This document shows, in pieces, positions 33,648 through 42,636 of a stretch of 64,000 nucleotides of DNA. The stretch covers positions 1 through 64,000 of the forward strand of contig JAFUQU010000028.1 of the NCBI GenBank assembly GCA_017472255.1. The letters run 5' to 3'. The notes below the pieces were generated by a model, which worked only from the letters and a program-made list of their open reading frames with translations, did not search any database and was not told where the DNA came from. The stretch's first letter is position 1. Every line of letters begins with the position of its first letter. This DNA comes from Clostridia bacterium (GTDB taxonomy: Bacteria; Bacillota; Clostridia; Oscillospirales; CAG-272). Both the position numbers and the translations under genes were made by a program.

Positions 33648-34709
33648 ATGAAACATACCATTGCCATCGTCGGCTGCGGACGCATCGCGTCCGGCGCGCA
33701 CTTCCCCGCCCTGACCCAGATCGAGGACGCATACATCAAGTACGCCTGCGACCTGATTCCCGAAAAGGCTCAGGCGCTGGTGGACAAGTATCAGCTCACC
33801 GACACAAAGGTTATCACCGATTACAACATCGCTCTTGCCGATCCCGAGGTGGACGCCGTCTGGGTGCTGACTCCCAACTACGCCCATTACACCGTCACCA
33901 TGGACGCTCTGCGCGCCGGGAAAAACGTCATGTGCGAGAAGCCCATCACCGTCAGCTACGCCCTTTCCTGCGAGATGGCCGCCGAAGCTGAAAAGCAGGG
34001 CAAAATCCTGAACATCGGCGTCTGCAACCGCTACCACAAGTCCGTGGAGCTGCTGGAGGAAATGGTTCGCGAGGGCAAATTCGGCAATCTCTATCATATT
34101 GTCTGCTCCTTCCGTGCGTTCCGGTCTATCCCGGGTCTTGGCGGCGCGTTCACCACAAAATCCCAGTCGGGCGGCGGCGTGCTGATTGACTGGGGCGTGC
34201 ATTATCTCGACCTGATTCTCTACATCATGGGCGGCGCGAAATTGCAAACCGTCACTTGCGACACCTACTGCGAGATGGCGAAGGATATGAAGTCCTACAA
34301 GTACACCGGAATGTGGGCTGAAGACACCAAGGATGTGGAAAACGGCACCAACGACGTGGACGATTTCGTCACCGGCTATGTGCGCACCGACAAGGCAAGC
34401 ATTTCGCTGAACGGCGCTTGGGCGCAGAATGTTTCCCACAGCGACACTTGGATTGACTTCCTTGGCGATAAGGGCGGCGCGCGTCTGACTTACGGCGGAC
34501 AGTTCACCTTCACCGACGGCACCACGCTGGAGACGACCACCTCCTCCCACGATATTCCCGATATGTACCGCTGTGAGGACGCGGACTTCCTGCGCTCCAT
34601 CGAGACTGGCGTGAAGAACCGCAACAACATCGTCAATATCCTTGAAAGCATGAAGCTGCTGGACACCCTTTATCAGTCGGCTGACATCCGTCAGGAGATC
34701 AAGCTCTGA
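33648..34709 (+). CDS. Gfo/Idh/MocA-family oxidoreductase
   Basis: A 353-residue NAD(P)-dependent oxidoreductase for sugars, inositols or sugar-like substrates. The dinucleotide motif is TIAIVGCGRIASGAHFPAL (about 4-22); VMCEKPITVSY contains the family EKP motif (about 98-101). The C-terminal domain has GGGVLIDWGVHYLDLILYIMGG with catalytic-site His. Start at 33648 follows AAAAGGAGA. Its stop overlaps the start of the second oxidoreductase gene (TGATG), so both are translated together. Confidence 0.92.
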   Translation: MKHTIAIVGCGRIASGAHFPALTQIEDAYIKYACDLIPEKAQALVDKYQLTDTKVITDYNIALADPEVDAVWVLTPNYAHYTVTMDALRAGKNVMCEKPITVSYALSCEMAAEAEKQGKILNIGVCNRYHKSVELLEEMVREGKFGNLYHIVCSFRAFRSIPGLGGAFTTKSQSGGGVLIDWGVHYLDLILYIMGGAKLQTVTCDTYCEMAKDMKSYKYTGMWAEDTKDVENGTNDVDDFVTGYVRTDKASISLNGAWAQNVSHSDTWIDFLGDKGGARLTYGGQFTFTDGTTLETTTSSHDIPDMYRCEDADFLRSIETGVKNRNNIVNILESMKLLDTLYQSADIRQEIKL

Positions 34710-35530
34710 TGAAGAAAATCGGATTTGTCGATTATTATCTCAGTGAGTGGCACGCCAACAATTACCCGGCGTGGATCCGTGAAGCCTGCGAAAAAGCCGG
34801 CGCGGACTACGAAATCACCTATGCGTGGGCGGAGGACGACGTTTCCCCCGTGGACGGCGTGACCACCGACGGGTGGTGCGAAAAATTCGGCGCCACCCGC
34901 TGTGATACGCTGGAGGAGCTGTGCGAGGCAAGCGACGTGATTCTTATCCTCGCGCCCTCCAATCCCGAGAAGCACCTTCCCTACGCGAAGATTGTGCTGC
35001 CATACGGCAAGCGCACCTACATCGACAAGACCTTCGCCCCGAACGCTAACCAGGCGGCGGAAATCTTCGCCATCGCGAAGGCGTGCGGAACGCCCTTTTT
35101 TAGCACGTCGGCGCTGCGTTATGCGGACGAAATCGCGGGTGTACGCTGCAAATCTGTGAAAACCACCGGCGGCGGACGTCTGCTGGACGAGTACATCATC
35201 CATCAGGCGGAAATGGTTGTGAAAACGCTGGGCTGCGGTTCGGCGGCAGTGAAGGCGGAGAAGGACGGCGATGCGATAATTTTCGACGTGCGCTATTCCG
35301 ACGACCGCTCGGCGGGGATGCGATTCGCGCCGCCGCTGCCCTTCACCGTTACGCTGGACGGCGGGAAGCGGGACGTGAAGTCCGACTTTTTCAAGGGGCT
35401 GATTGCCGACATCGTGCGCTTTTATGAGACCGGCGAGGTCAGCTTCGATCCCGCCGAGACCATGGAGGTCATGCGCCTGCGCGAAGCCGCGCTGAAAGCG
35501 GCGGCTTCGGACGGCTGGGTGAAAGTTTGA
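34709..35530 (+). CDS. Gfo/Idh/MocA-like protein (short, divergent)
   Basis: A 273-residue relative of Gfo/Idh/MocA proteins. The N-terminus MKKIGFVDYYLSEWHANNYP is not a classical GxGxxG Rossmann start, but DVILILAPSNPEKHLPYAK, YIDKTFAPNANQAAEIF (DKTF in place of EKP) and GRLLDEYIIHQAEMVVKTLG fit the fold. It is shorter than the usual about 350 residues. Translationally coupled to the preceding oxidoreductase, it may be its partner or act on the next intermediate. A terminator follows immediately. Confidence 0.8.
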   Translation: MKKIGFVDYYLSEWHANNYPAWIREACEKAGADYEITYAWAEDDVSPVDGVTTDGWCEKFGATRCDTLEELCEASDVILILAPSNPEKHLPYAKIVLPYGKRTYIDKTFAPNANQAAEIFAIAKACGTPFFSTSALRYADEIAGVRCKSVKTTGGGRLLDEYIIHQAEMVVKTLGCGSAAVKAEKDGDAIIFDVRYSDDRSAGMRFAPPLPFTVTLDGGKRDVKSDFFKGLIADIVRFYETGEVSFDPAETMEVMRLREAALKAAASDGWVKV

Positions 35531-35533
35531 ATG

Positions 35534-35570
35534 AAAAACGTGACGCCTCTGTCAGGCTGTCACGTTTTTT
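35534..35570 (+). terminator. Terminator of the Gfo/Idh/MocA operon
   Basis: aaaacgtgac (from 35535) pairs with gtcacgtttt (ending about 35568), with a small internal cct/agg stem and a run of six T. Confidence 0.9.
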
Positions 35571-35605
35571 CATGGAAAATATTTTTGAACAATCCTTCTC
35601 ACCTC

Positions 35606-35634
35606 TTGCAATTATCCTTTATTTAGAGTATAAT
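35606..35634 (+). promoter_or_regulatory. Sigma-A promoter of the mntA-hepT pair
   Basis: TTGCAA (35606-35611), 17 nt and TATAAT (35629-35634) lie 36 nt before the mntA start. Confidence 0.87.
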
Positions 35635-35669
35635 AATATCAGTACAACAACCAACAAAGAGGTGTGCGC

Positions 35670-35996
35670 ATGGTTTATTCGATTGATCAAATCCGGACAA
35701 TTATCCAACCGATCGCAGAAAAATACAATCTTCGCGCTGTCTATCTGTTCGGCTCCTACGCGCGCGGCACAGCAGGTGAGGACAGCGATATCGACCTGCT
35801 TGTAGACACGACGGGAACCACCCTGACGGGACTGTTTGCCCTCGGCGAACTGTATTGCGAGCTGGAGGAAGCACTCGGCAAGAAAATCGATCTGATCACG
35901 GTCAGCTCCCTGCGTCAGCGCCCGCAGATGCCCAGTGATATTACGTTCCGCGATTCTGTATGGAATGAAAAGGTGGATTTATATGTTGCAGCTTGA
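35670..35996 (+). CDS. mntA: MntA-like nucleotidyltransferase antitoxin
   Basis: A 108-residue minimal nucleotidyltransferase. The catalytic motif GSX10DXD is complete: G28-S29, then D40-I-D42 (FGSYARGTAGEDSDIDLLVD), with a third Asp candidate at D74 (KKIDLIT). In type VII toxin-antitoxin systems MntA silences HepT by adding AMP to a tyrosine. The start at 35670 follows AGAGGTG; the in-frame GTG at 35664 overlaps that site. It overlaps hepT by 14 nt. The base composition here is visibly more AT-rich than in neighbouring genes, hinting at horizontal gain. Confidence 0.9.
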   Translation: MVYSIDQIRTIIQPIAEKYNLRAVYLFGSYARGTAGEDSDIDLLVDTTGTTLTGLFALGELYCELEEALGKKIDLITVSSLRQRPQMPSDITFRDSVWNEKVDLYVAA

Positions 35997-36330
35997 TTTG
36001 AAACGGATTTCTCATATCAGGGACTATTGCTGCGAAATTGAAAAAACAATCGAACGTTATGGTAAATCCTTTGATATTTTCGATCATGACGCAGATTATC
36101 AGCGCTCCCTTTCCTTCTGCATTTTGCAGATCGGGGAACTCGCAGGCGGACTGTCTGCTGAATTCAGACAAAATACGGCAAAGCAAATGCAATGGAATGC
36201 TATCAAAGGAATGCGCAACATGGTTGCACACGATTATGGCAGTATGAGCCGTGAAATCATTTGGGAAACCGTACTGAACGACATTCCCGCGCTGAAGCGT
36301 TTCTGCGAAATGCAGATTGATAATATATAG
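35983..36330 (+). CDS. hepT: HepT-like HEPN RNase toxin (DUF86)
   Basis: A 115-residue all-helical HEPN protein. The RNase motif R-x4-H with the following target tyrosine is intact: R78-N79-M-V-A-H83-D-Y85 in KGMRNMVAHDYGS. In characterised systems the Tyr of RX4HXY is the AMPylation site for MntA, so both halves of the mechanism are conserved. Start at 35983 follows AAAAGGTGG and lies within the mntA reading frame in another phase. Substrate RNA is unknown. The pair is followed by a perfect 32-bp palindrome. Confidence 0.9.
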   Translation: MLQLDLKRISHIRDYCCEIEKTIERYGKSFDIFDHDADYQRSLSFCILQIGELAGGLSAEFRQNTAKQMQWNAIKGMRNMVAHDYGSMSREIIWETVLNDIPALKRFCEMQIDNI

Positions 36331-36384
36331 ACTGAGACAGATATATCATTGTCGCCCGCCTCAATCGAACCCATCCATAACCCC

Positions 36385-36416
36385 AGCCGGGGCAGACCAT
36401 ATGGTCTGCCCCGGCT
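36385..36416. terminator. Perfect 32-bp palindrome, probable bidirectional terminator
   Basis: agccggggcagaccat (36385-36400) is followed at once by its inverse complement to 36416. It lies between the convergent hepT and vWA genes. It can fold as a long hairpin, but neither side has a clear T-tract, so termination is likely rather than certain. Confidence 0.6.
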
Positions 36417-36471
36417 TCCTGTTCCATGATGCTGTTGTGAATCATCTGCCGCTATTGCAGCAGACACATAT

Positions 36472-37845
36472 TCACAGCGTCATGCCCGGGCACTCGAAAT
36501 CGTTGTCGATATAGTGTACGATGAACCGTGCGCGCAGACGGCGCTTGTTGCAGATGGCGTTCGGCGAGCCGCTCACGTCCAGCGACTCGGGCAGAACAAA
36601 GCGGATGCAGCGTACCTCAATGTCCCGGCAGGTGGGATGATCGTGCGCCGGAACGGCGATGGTCTTCAGCCCGCGCTTGAACTCGTTGCCGTAATCGTCC
36701 AGCTCGGTCAGAATCGCCGCCAGCGCTACCCGACGGTGCGGGCAGATGTTTTTCAGCTTGACGCGCAGCTCAACCACACGTCCCAGCGACTCGGGCACCA
36801 GCTCGCCCGCATCCAGCACCACCGAATCCTCGCAACCCTCGATTTCCAGATTGACCGCGTCCGGGCAGCCCTCCACGCACAGGTCGTCGTCGCAGACCAC
36901 CGTAATGCGGGGAGACGGGAAGGTCACGTCGTTGTCCTCGTGATCCTCGTAGGTGGTGAACTCGTTCACCTCTACGCTGCCGGTGCAGGAGCCGGTGTGG
37001 CGGACAGTGAAGGTCAGCGAAGCACCTTCGCTGCCGGATACACCCAGCTTGTCGATCTTCCACTCCACGGTGCGGTCGTCCTTCTGCTCCGCCTTGCCCT
37101 TGGTGGGATCGTCCACGTCGATGATGGTGAAGCAGGACGCCACCCGGTCGCGGATGACGATATCGGTGGCGCCGGGCTTGGTGATGTTGCGCGCCAGATC
37201 CTCGAAGAGCTCTTCCAGATCCTCGTCGTCGGGGGTGATGGCAACATACGCCGAATCGGGGTCGGACGCCCAGTCCCGCAGCGCCTGTTCGTCGATGCCG
37301 CCGTTGCCCGACAGTCCAATGACATAGATGATTACGCCCTGCGCCTTGGCGGCGGTGGCGATGACGTTCGCGTCACCGCCCGCCGTCGTGCGTCCGTCGG
37401 TGAACATAACCATGATCTTCTCGTTGGTCGATGCGGGGTCGAACAGCGCCAGTGCCTTGGTGAAGGCGTCCTCATGGTTGGTGGAGCCGTCGGCCGTTAA
37501 ACCATCCACGGCGGCTTTCAGCGCGGATACCGAGGTGATCAGCGGCTCATCCACCCGGGCGGTGTCGGCGAAGCTGACAATGCCGATGCGGCTTCCCCCG
37601 CCGATTTGACCGTCCTTCGCCCCGTCGGTCGCTTCGTCGATGATGTCGATGAAGGTCTTCGCGCCCTCCTTCAGATTGTCGAAGGAGCGTCCCGCCATGC
37701 TTCGCGAACGATCGAGGATGAGCACGATGTCGCAAGGGTTGCTGACGATGCTCGGCTCGGCGGTCAGCGACAGCGTGACCCGGAACGTGCCGCCGCAGTC
37801 GATCCGCTGCACGCTGGTCTCCTTGTTGGTATAAGTGATTCCCAT
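36472..37845 (-). CDS. vWA-domain protein, cysteine-rich C-terminal part
   Basis: A 457-residue protein with an N-terminal von Willebrand factor A domain (about 35-240). The MIDAS is intact: D45-R-S47-R-S49 (DIVLILDRSRSM), Thr in ADGSTNHEDAF and Asp in VMFTDGRTT. The C-terminal half is beta-rich with many cysteines (CDDDLCVEGCPDAVNLEIEG, NICPHRRVAL, PTCRDIEVRCIRF, NAICNKRRL), perhaps metal-binding or disulfide-bonded. No signal peptide or membrane segment is present although vWA/beta modules are often surface proteins. I do not recognise a named family beyond vWA. It is transcribed alone. Confidence 0.82.
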   Translation of the reverse strand: MGITYTNKETSVQRIDCGGTFRVTLSLTAEPSIVSNPCDIVLILDRSRSMAGRSFDNLKEGAKTFIDIIDEATDGAKDGQIGGGSRIGIVSFADTARVDEPLITSVSALKAAVDGLTADGSTNHEDAFTKALALFDPASTNEKIMVMFTDGRTTAGGDANVIATAAKAQGVIIYVIGLSGNGGIDEQALRDWASDPDSAYVAITPDDEDLEELFEDLARNITKPGATDIVIRDRVASCFTIIDVDDPTKGKAEQKDDRTVEWKIDKLGVSGSEGASLTFTVRHTGSCTGSVEVNEFTTYEDHEDNDVTFPSPRITVVCDDDLCVEGCPDAVNLEIEGCEDSVVLDAGELVPESLGRVVELRVKLKNICPHRRVALAAILTELDDYGNEFKRGLKTIAVPAHDHPTCRDIEVRCIRFVLPESLDVSGSPNAICNKRRLRARFIVHYIDNDFECPGMTL

Positions 37846-37900
37846 TCATTCTTTCCCTTTCTGAGACAGCATTCTGCCGTCTCATTTACAGCATATGCAG

Positions 37901-37942
37901 ACGCGGCGGAATCCGACACCTTGCGTGCCGATTCCGCCGCGT
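37901..37942. terminator. Hairpin after the DUF5696-like gene
   Basis: acgcggcggaatc (37901-37913) pairs perfectly with gattccgccgcgt (37930-37942). It lies 28 nt past the stop of the leftward five-gene operon and probably ends it; the T-tract is weak. Confidence 0.6.
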
Positions 37943-37969
37943 TCCGCATTTTGCGGGAAAGATTCAATT

Positions 37970-39658
37970 TTACGCCTTTTGGAGCGTGTATTCTCCCCGA
38001 TTCCAGTCAACGATCGCCTTCGTCCCGTCCGAATAAGTCGTGCAGGTCACGCCGTCGGAAATTTCCTCGTGGCGGTCGATGAACTCGGTCTGGAGGTACA
38101 TCATATCCTTGTGCTCGGCGTACAAATCGGCCATCGCCTTCACCGCCTTCGCTGTGTCCTCCTCGGTGGTGCAGACGATATCGTCGCTGCCCATCCAATG
38201 GTTGCCGTCCGAGACGAACTTTGAGTAGACGTAGACGGTGGGGCGTCCGCCACGCTCGATAACCTCCAGCTGATGATGGCGGCTCTTGATGGGCGAATTC
38301 ACCGTGGCAGTGTAGGGATTGGACATAACGATGCCGTGGAGCGCAATCTGCCAAAGGGGCACCGATTTGGTGAACATGGGCGGGAGCTTCTTCGACTCGG
38401 TGTCGTGGAAGCTGATGTACAGTCCGTAGTCAAGGTACGGCAGCATGAAGTCGTAGCCGCCCTCGGAGGAAAAGCCGCCGAACAGCGTCTGGGACAGCTT
38501 TGCCACATTCCGCCAGTCCGCCTTCGCCTGACGGCGGTTCACCGGGTGCGCCGGGTCATAGCAGGGCGACAGCGGCAGAACGCTGATCACGTCCACGTAA
38601 TGCAGTCCCCGGAAGCCCAGCTCCGCCACCCGGGGCAATTCCCGCTCGGCGATTTCCAACGCCTTGTCCGGGCAGACGAACCTGGGAAGTCCGCCGCCCC
38701 ACATGGTGGAATGACCGCAGGTGCTTCCGTCCGCGCGCTTCATCGTGATGGCGGGCGAATAGCAGTCGGCGATGGAATAGCAGTCGGTGCTGTTGGTGTG
38801 GCAGGTGATGGCATAGCCCAGCTCTCCCGCCTTTTTAATCAGCGCCCGAAGCCCTTCCTCGCCGCCCAGAAGCGGCTCCACCGGGAAAATCTGCGGCCAG
38901 CGTCCGTCGTGACCGGATTTGTTCCAGCCAACAAGACAGAACTCCGCCTTCTCAACGCCCGCCGCCTTGCAGCGCTCCATCAGCTTCCCCACGCCCTCGA
39001 AATCGATGGCGACGTGAATGGGCGGCTCGTTTTCCTCAGTCTGCTCCATGACCGGCGACGGCACGGGCTTCCACGCCATGCGGACGCGGACATACAGCGA
39101 TTCGGAGGCGTATTTCAGTTCGGGATTCATCCGCTCGCGCAGAGGCTTGACGCCGGTCTCGGCAAGGAGATAGGCGCGGTAGGTTCGTGCGATGCCGCTG
39201 TAATCGGCGTTGGAGCCGGACAGCTTCTCATAGCGCACGGAAATTTCCTCGTAGGGCGGCTGACCGTTCACGTGGAAGCGGGGGAACATATAGTAGCTCC
39301 CGTCCTTCACGCCGTAAATCAGGTGATATTCGTAGGTGTACCCGGTGACGATGGCGCAGCAGCCCTCGCCGTTCTTCACCCAGCCGAACATGGTCAGCTG
39401 GTAGTTGGCGCCGTCCACCTCGCAGTCTTCGCGCTCGTCGAAGGTGCAGATGTGATCGTCCGGCGAACCGGTTCCCCGGGGGATGGCGTAATAGCCCGCA
39501 TCGCCAGCCTTCGCGTCGGCGGCGTCGAAGCAGAGGTCGATATACGCGATCTTCGACCAGTCGGAAACGTCCGGCGCGACGATAACGCCGTCGTCGGTGG
39601 GGGTGGTTTTCACCGGAAGCGTAACCACGCTTCCGTCAAGCAGCTTTGCTCTGGTCAT
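37970..39658 (-). CDS. DUF5696-like putative TIM-barrel glycosidase
   Basis: A 562-residue cytoplasmic protein that I judge related to DUF5696 proteins and, distantly, to retaining endo-acetylgalactosaminidase-like barrels. An N-terminal beta region (about 1-185) ends in YVRVRMAWKPVPSPV; a barrel-like part follows with EKAEFCLVGWNKSGHDGRWP, YAITCHTNSTDCYSIAD, LGFRGLHYVDVISVLP and YDFMLPYLDYGLYISFHDTE, whose Asp/Glu residues could be catalytic. There is no signal peptide. Its start overlaps the stop of the upstream Fe-S gene (ATGA), tying it to the U32/Fe-S operon. Activity is inferred, not established. Confidence 0.65.
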   Translation of the reverse strand: MTRAKLLDGSVVTLPVKTTPTDDGVIVAPDVSDWSKIAYIDLCFDAADAKAGDAGYYAIPRGTGSPDDHICTFDEREDCEVDGANYQLTMFGWVKNGEGCCAIVTGYTYEYHLIYGVKDGSYYMFPRFHVNGQPPYEEISVRYEKLSGSNADYSGIARTYRAYLLAETGVKPLRERMNPELKYASESLYVRVRMAWKPVPSPVMEQTEENEPPIHVAIDFEGVGKLMERCKAAGVEKAEFCLVGWNKSGHDGRWPQIFPVEPLLGGEEGLRALIKKAGELGYAITCHTNSTDCYSIADCYSPAITMKRADGSTCGHSTMWGGGLPRFVCPDKALEIAERELPRVAELGFRGLHYVDVISVLPLSPCYDPAHPVNRRQAKADWRNVAKLSQTLFGGFSSEGGYDFMLPYLDYGLYISFHDTESKKLPPMFTKSVPLWQIALHGIVMSNPYTATVNSPIKSRHHQLEVIERGGRPTVYVYSKFVSDGNHWMGSDDIVCTTEEDTAKAVKAMADLYAEHKDMMYLQTEFIDRHEEISDGVTCTTYSDGTKAIVDWNRGEYTLQKA

Positions 39659-40602
39659 TGTTTCTTCCCTCCAAAATCTTCAATATCAAATTTCCACGGT
39701 TCGCGGGTGCGGAAGGGGGTCTTGAACTTTCTGGTCAGCAGACCCTTTTCCTCCAAATGGCAGTAGCACGCCATGTCGCAGGCGCGCCCGCAGATGGACG
39801 CTGGGTAGGAATGCTTGATGGGCGGATAGAAGATCGTCGCGTCGATGATGGCGCGGGCTTTTTCGGGGGTGATGCCCGCCTCGCCGGCAATAATCTCCAC
39901 GCGGTCATCGAAATCCGAATAGGCGTCGGGGGACATGAAGGGATTCTTCGTGCCGTTCGCGCCCTGATAATAGACGGCACAGCGCCAATTGTCCCGCTTT
40001 CCATCGGCGGAAAGCGCATGACCGGGACAGCCTTTCACGCATTCACCGCAGCCGTCGCAGAGGTGGGGCGCATAAACGGGCGTCGGCTCGAATTCGGCGT
40101 CGGTGAGGATGAAGCAAGTGCGGATAAAGGGTCCGAATTCATCGCAGAGCAGTGCGCCGTGAAGCCCCCGCTCCCCCAGACCGCATTTCACCGCCGCTTC
40201 GTCGAAATCCATCTGGGTTTCGGCGGTGACGTTGTGGAAGATGGCGTGGTGATCCATCTCGGGGTTGATGTCGTCGGCGGAATCCATGATCAGCTGATGC
40301 CGCTTCTGGGGCAGAGCGGTGAAGCCCTCCTCCTCTAGCGCCACAGCAACCTGCATCATGGCGACAGGCATAACGGTTTCTTCCAGATTTTCCACGCCCA
40401 TGGTGGTGTACTGATAATAGGTGGAGCCTTCCTCGATGCCCCGGTAAGCGCCCCGCAGCACGCGGAATCCCAGCCCAATCACCGTCTTTACGCCGGGCAG
40501 CAGGCGGAAAATCGGGTCGTCCGCCGAAAACCGTTCGGCGGGAGCGAAGCCGATCAGATCGGCGTCGTATTTCTTTGCAAGGTTGATGATCGTCTCTTTC
40601 AT
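39655..40602 (-). CDS. Double-cluster 4Fe-4S protein, paralogue 3 (epoxyqueuosine-reductase-like)
   Basis: A 315-residue soluble protein with the architecture of QueG-like double 4Fe-4S proteins. An N-terminal region with FAPAERFSADDP and TVIGLGFRVLRGAYRGIEEG leads to a middle block CGLGERGLHGALL/FGPFIRTCFILTDA. The first cluster motif is C182-DGC-GEC-VKGC-P, and a second Cys set reads ICGRACDMACYCHLE. Real QueG is about 310-380 residues, reduces epoxyqueuosine in tRNA and binds cobalamin; three divergent copies in one operon argue for another role. Start 40602 overlaps the stop of paralogue 2 (ATGA). Confidence 0.82.
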   Translation of the reverse strand: MKETIINLAKKYDADLIGFAPAERFSADDPIFRLLPGVKTVIGLGFRVLRGAYRGIEEGSTYYQYTTMGVENLEETVMPVAMMQVAVALEEEGFTALPQKRHQLIMDSADDINPEMDHHAIFHNVTAETQMDFDEAAVKCGLGERGLHGALLCDEFGPFIRTCFILTDAEFEPTPVYAPHLCDGCGECVKGCPGHALSADGKRDNWRCAVYYQGANGTKNPFMSPDAYSDFDDRVEIIAGEAGITPEKARAIIDATIFYPPIKHSYPASICGRACDMACYCHLEEKGLLTRKFKTPFRTREPWKFDIEDFGGKKQ

Positions 40603-41507
40603 TTGCCCTGAACCTCCTTTAGATGCTTGTAGCAGACCACGTCGCATTTGCGCCCGCAGAGGCAGGGCGAATAGCCCCAGTGGGTGTTGGGCAGGAAGCG
40701 CAGCTTCGGATAAATCGCCCGCGCCGACGCCGCGTCAAAACGCTTTTCGCCGTTGATGATGGCTTCCCGCTCCGGGTCTCCGGCGAGGAAATCCGCCTTC
40801 ATGAAGGGATTGGATTTGTGCGCGCCCTTGTAGTAGACCGAGCACTGCCAGGTGTCCAGCCCCACGTCGGAAATGGCGTGACCGGGACAGGCTTCCATAC
40901 ACAGACCGCAGCCGTCGCAAACCGGTGTGGTCAGCGGTTTGTCCAGCTCCAGCGGCGCGTCGGTGATAATGAAGCACCAGCGCACATAGGGTCCGTATTT
41001 GGGCGACAGCACCTTGCCCGACAGTCCGGGCGCGCCGATGCCGCAGGCCATTGCCGCTCTGCCGAAGTCGATGATCACGTCGGGAGTGGGCTTGCCGTCC
41101 TCCACGGGGACGGCGTGAATCAGCTCGTAGGTGTCCTTCACCTCGGGATTGGTGGATTTGTCGCCCTTGATTTTCAGGTTGGGGACAGCCTTTTGCAGGC
41201 AGGCGTCATAGCCGCAGTCCTCAATCATCCCGCCCATCTTGAGCAGGAAAATCTCGGCGAATTCCTCGTCCACGCACTTGATGCCAAGGGTTGTGTACGC
41301 ATAATAGGCGGCGTCCCGCTCCATAGACTGGTAAAGTCCCTTCGGAATGGCAAAGCCGAAGCCGATGACGGCGCGGGCGTTGGGGAGAATCATTTTCGGG
41401 TCGCGCTGGGGATTTTCGCCCTCAAACAGCGTCAGACCGCCGATACCGCAGACCTGCGCACCCAGCTCCCGGGCTTTATCCTTGATCATTTGTGATGTAA
41501 GTTTCAT
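40599..41507 (-). CDS. Double-cluster 4Fe-4S protein, paralogue 2
   Basis: A 302-residue paralogue of the flanking genes. It shares the start block (AQVCGIGGLTLFEGENPQRDP, AVIGFGFAIPKGLYQSMERD), the central CGIGAPGLSGKVL/YGPYVRWCFIITDA, the first cluster motif CDGCGLCMEACPGHAI and the second Cys group CLCGRKCDVVCYKH. It lies 13 nt after paralogue 1 and overlaps paralogue 3 by 4 nt. The three conserved aromatic-plus-Tyr segments (WxCxVYYKGA) suggest a common substrate or partner. Function unknown; electron transfer or reductive chemistry is likely. Confidence 0.82.
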   Translation of the reverse strand: MKLTSQMIKDKARELGAQVCGIGGLTLFEGENPQRDPKMILPNARAVIGFGFAIPKGLYQSMERDAAYYAYTTLGIKCVDEEFAEIFLLKMGGMIEDCGYDACLQKAVPNLKIKGDKSTNPEVKDTYELIHAVPVEDGKPTPDVIIDFGRAAMACGIGAPGLSGKVLSPKYGPYVRWCFIITDAPLELDKPLTTPVCDGCGLCMEACPGHAISDVGLDTWQCSVYYKGAHKSNPFMKADFLAGDPEREAIINGEKRFDAASARAIYPKLRFLPNTHWGYSPCLCGRKCDVVCYKHLKEVQGK

Positions 41508-41520
41508 GCAGCGTCCCTCC

Positions 41521-42603
41521 TTATCTGTCCAGCTTCCAGGGCTTTGTGCGGGTGCGCAGGGGTTCTTCGAAGCGTCCCGCCATGCAGCCGTCGCCCCGTT
41601 CCAGCCGGCTGACGCAGGCGCGGATGCAGCCGCCGCACTTTGCCATGTTGTAGCCCACCCAGCTGGGGAAATACTTCTGGAGCGAGGTGTAGACCTTCAT
41701 AATTTCCTGTTCGTTGGCTTCTACGCCTTCTTTTTCCATCAAATCAAGGGAGCCGTTCTCGTTGGCGTCCCAGACCTCCTTGGGAACGAAGGGGTTGTAA
41801 TAGCGGCCCGCGTGGGTGTAGAAGGCGTAGCAGCGCCACATATCGATGTCGCCCCATTCGCATTCCTTGCCCGCGATGTTGACTTTAACGGTCTTGCCGG
41901 TCTTTGCGTCGGGAATGCAGTGACCGGGACATTCCCGCACGCACTTCATGCACTTCTTGCAAAGCGGTTCGCCGTGATACATCTCGTCGTACTCCAGCTC
42001 GGCGTCCGTGAAAATGAACGCCACCCGCTGAAGCGGACCGAATTCGGGGGTCAGCAGCATTTTGCTGTAGCCCATCTCGCCCAGACCGCAGGCAACAGCC
42101 GCCAGCCGGAAGGAAAACTGCAAATCCGGCGGAACGTTGTCCTCCCGGGTCGCGCGGGTGAACTGGACGCTTCGATGGTGGGCGGTGGAAGTTTTGGCGT
42201 TTTCATGCACCTCGATCTCCTCCTCGGGGGAAAGGGTGCTGCCCTGGGAGCCGTCCATATCGGAGACGACGCCCCGCGCGCCGGTGTTGCGGTAGACAAA
42301 GGCTTCGTAGCCCTCGTCCTCGATGATTTTTCCCACCGAGTAGAGGACGGCGGGAGCGAAGATTTCGTTGATTCCGCCGTAAGCCATGGAGGGGTACTGG
42401 AAGAACTGGGTGCCCTCCTCGATGCCCCGCTGTACGCCGCGGGGAATGCGGAAGACGAAGCCGATCATGCTCTTTGCTCTTGGAAAGAGGAATTTCGGAT
42501 TCATCTCGTCAGGCGCGGTTGCCATGCGCGAAATCGGCGCGATGCCGCAGGCATCCGCTCCCGCACGCCGGGCGGCGTCCTTGATCATTTGGCTGGTTAG
42601 CAT
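41521..42603 (-). CDS. Double-cluster 4Fe-4S protein, paralogue 1 (longest)
   Basis: A 360-residue protein with the same layout as the next two genes plus insertions at about 100-140 (AYRNTG-like region, EEEIEVHENAKTSTAHHR) and 225-290. Key blocks are GADACGIAPISRMATAPDEM, MIGFVFRIPRGVQRGIEEG, CGLGEMGYSKMLL/FGPLQRVAFIFTDA, the cluster motif CKKCMKCVRECPGHC and the second Cys group CGGCIRACVSRLERG. It follows the U32-like gene by 33 nt. The paralogues differ enough to suggest old duplication and separate roles within one complex or pathway. Confidence 0.82.
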   Translation of the reverse strand: MLTSQMIKDAARRAGADACGIAPISRMATAPDEMNPKFLFPRAKSMIGFVFRIPRGVQRGIEEGTQFFQYPSMAYGGINEIFAPAVLYSVGKIIEDEGYEAFVYRNTGARGVVSDMDGSQGSTLSPEEEIEVHENAKTSTAHHRSVQFTRATREDNVPPDLQFSFRLAAVACGLGEMGYSKMLLTPEFGPLQRVAFIFTDAELEYDEMYHGEPLCKKCMKCVRECPGHCIPDAKTGKTVKVNIAGKECEWGDIDMWRCYAFYTHAGRYYNPFVPKEVWDANENGSLDLMEKEGVEANEQEIMKVYTSLQKYFPSWVGYNMAKCGGCIRACVSRLERGDGCMAGRFEEPLRTRTKPWKLDR

Positions 42604-42636
42604 TGTGGGTGTCCTTTCTGTATGTAAATGATGATG

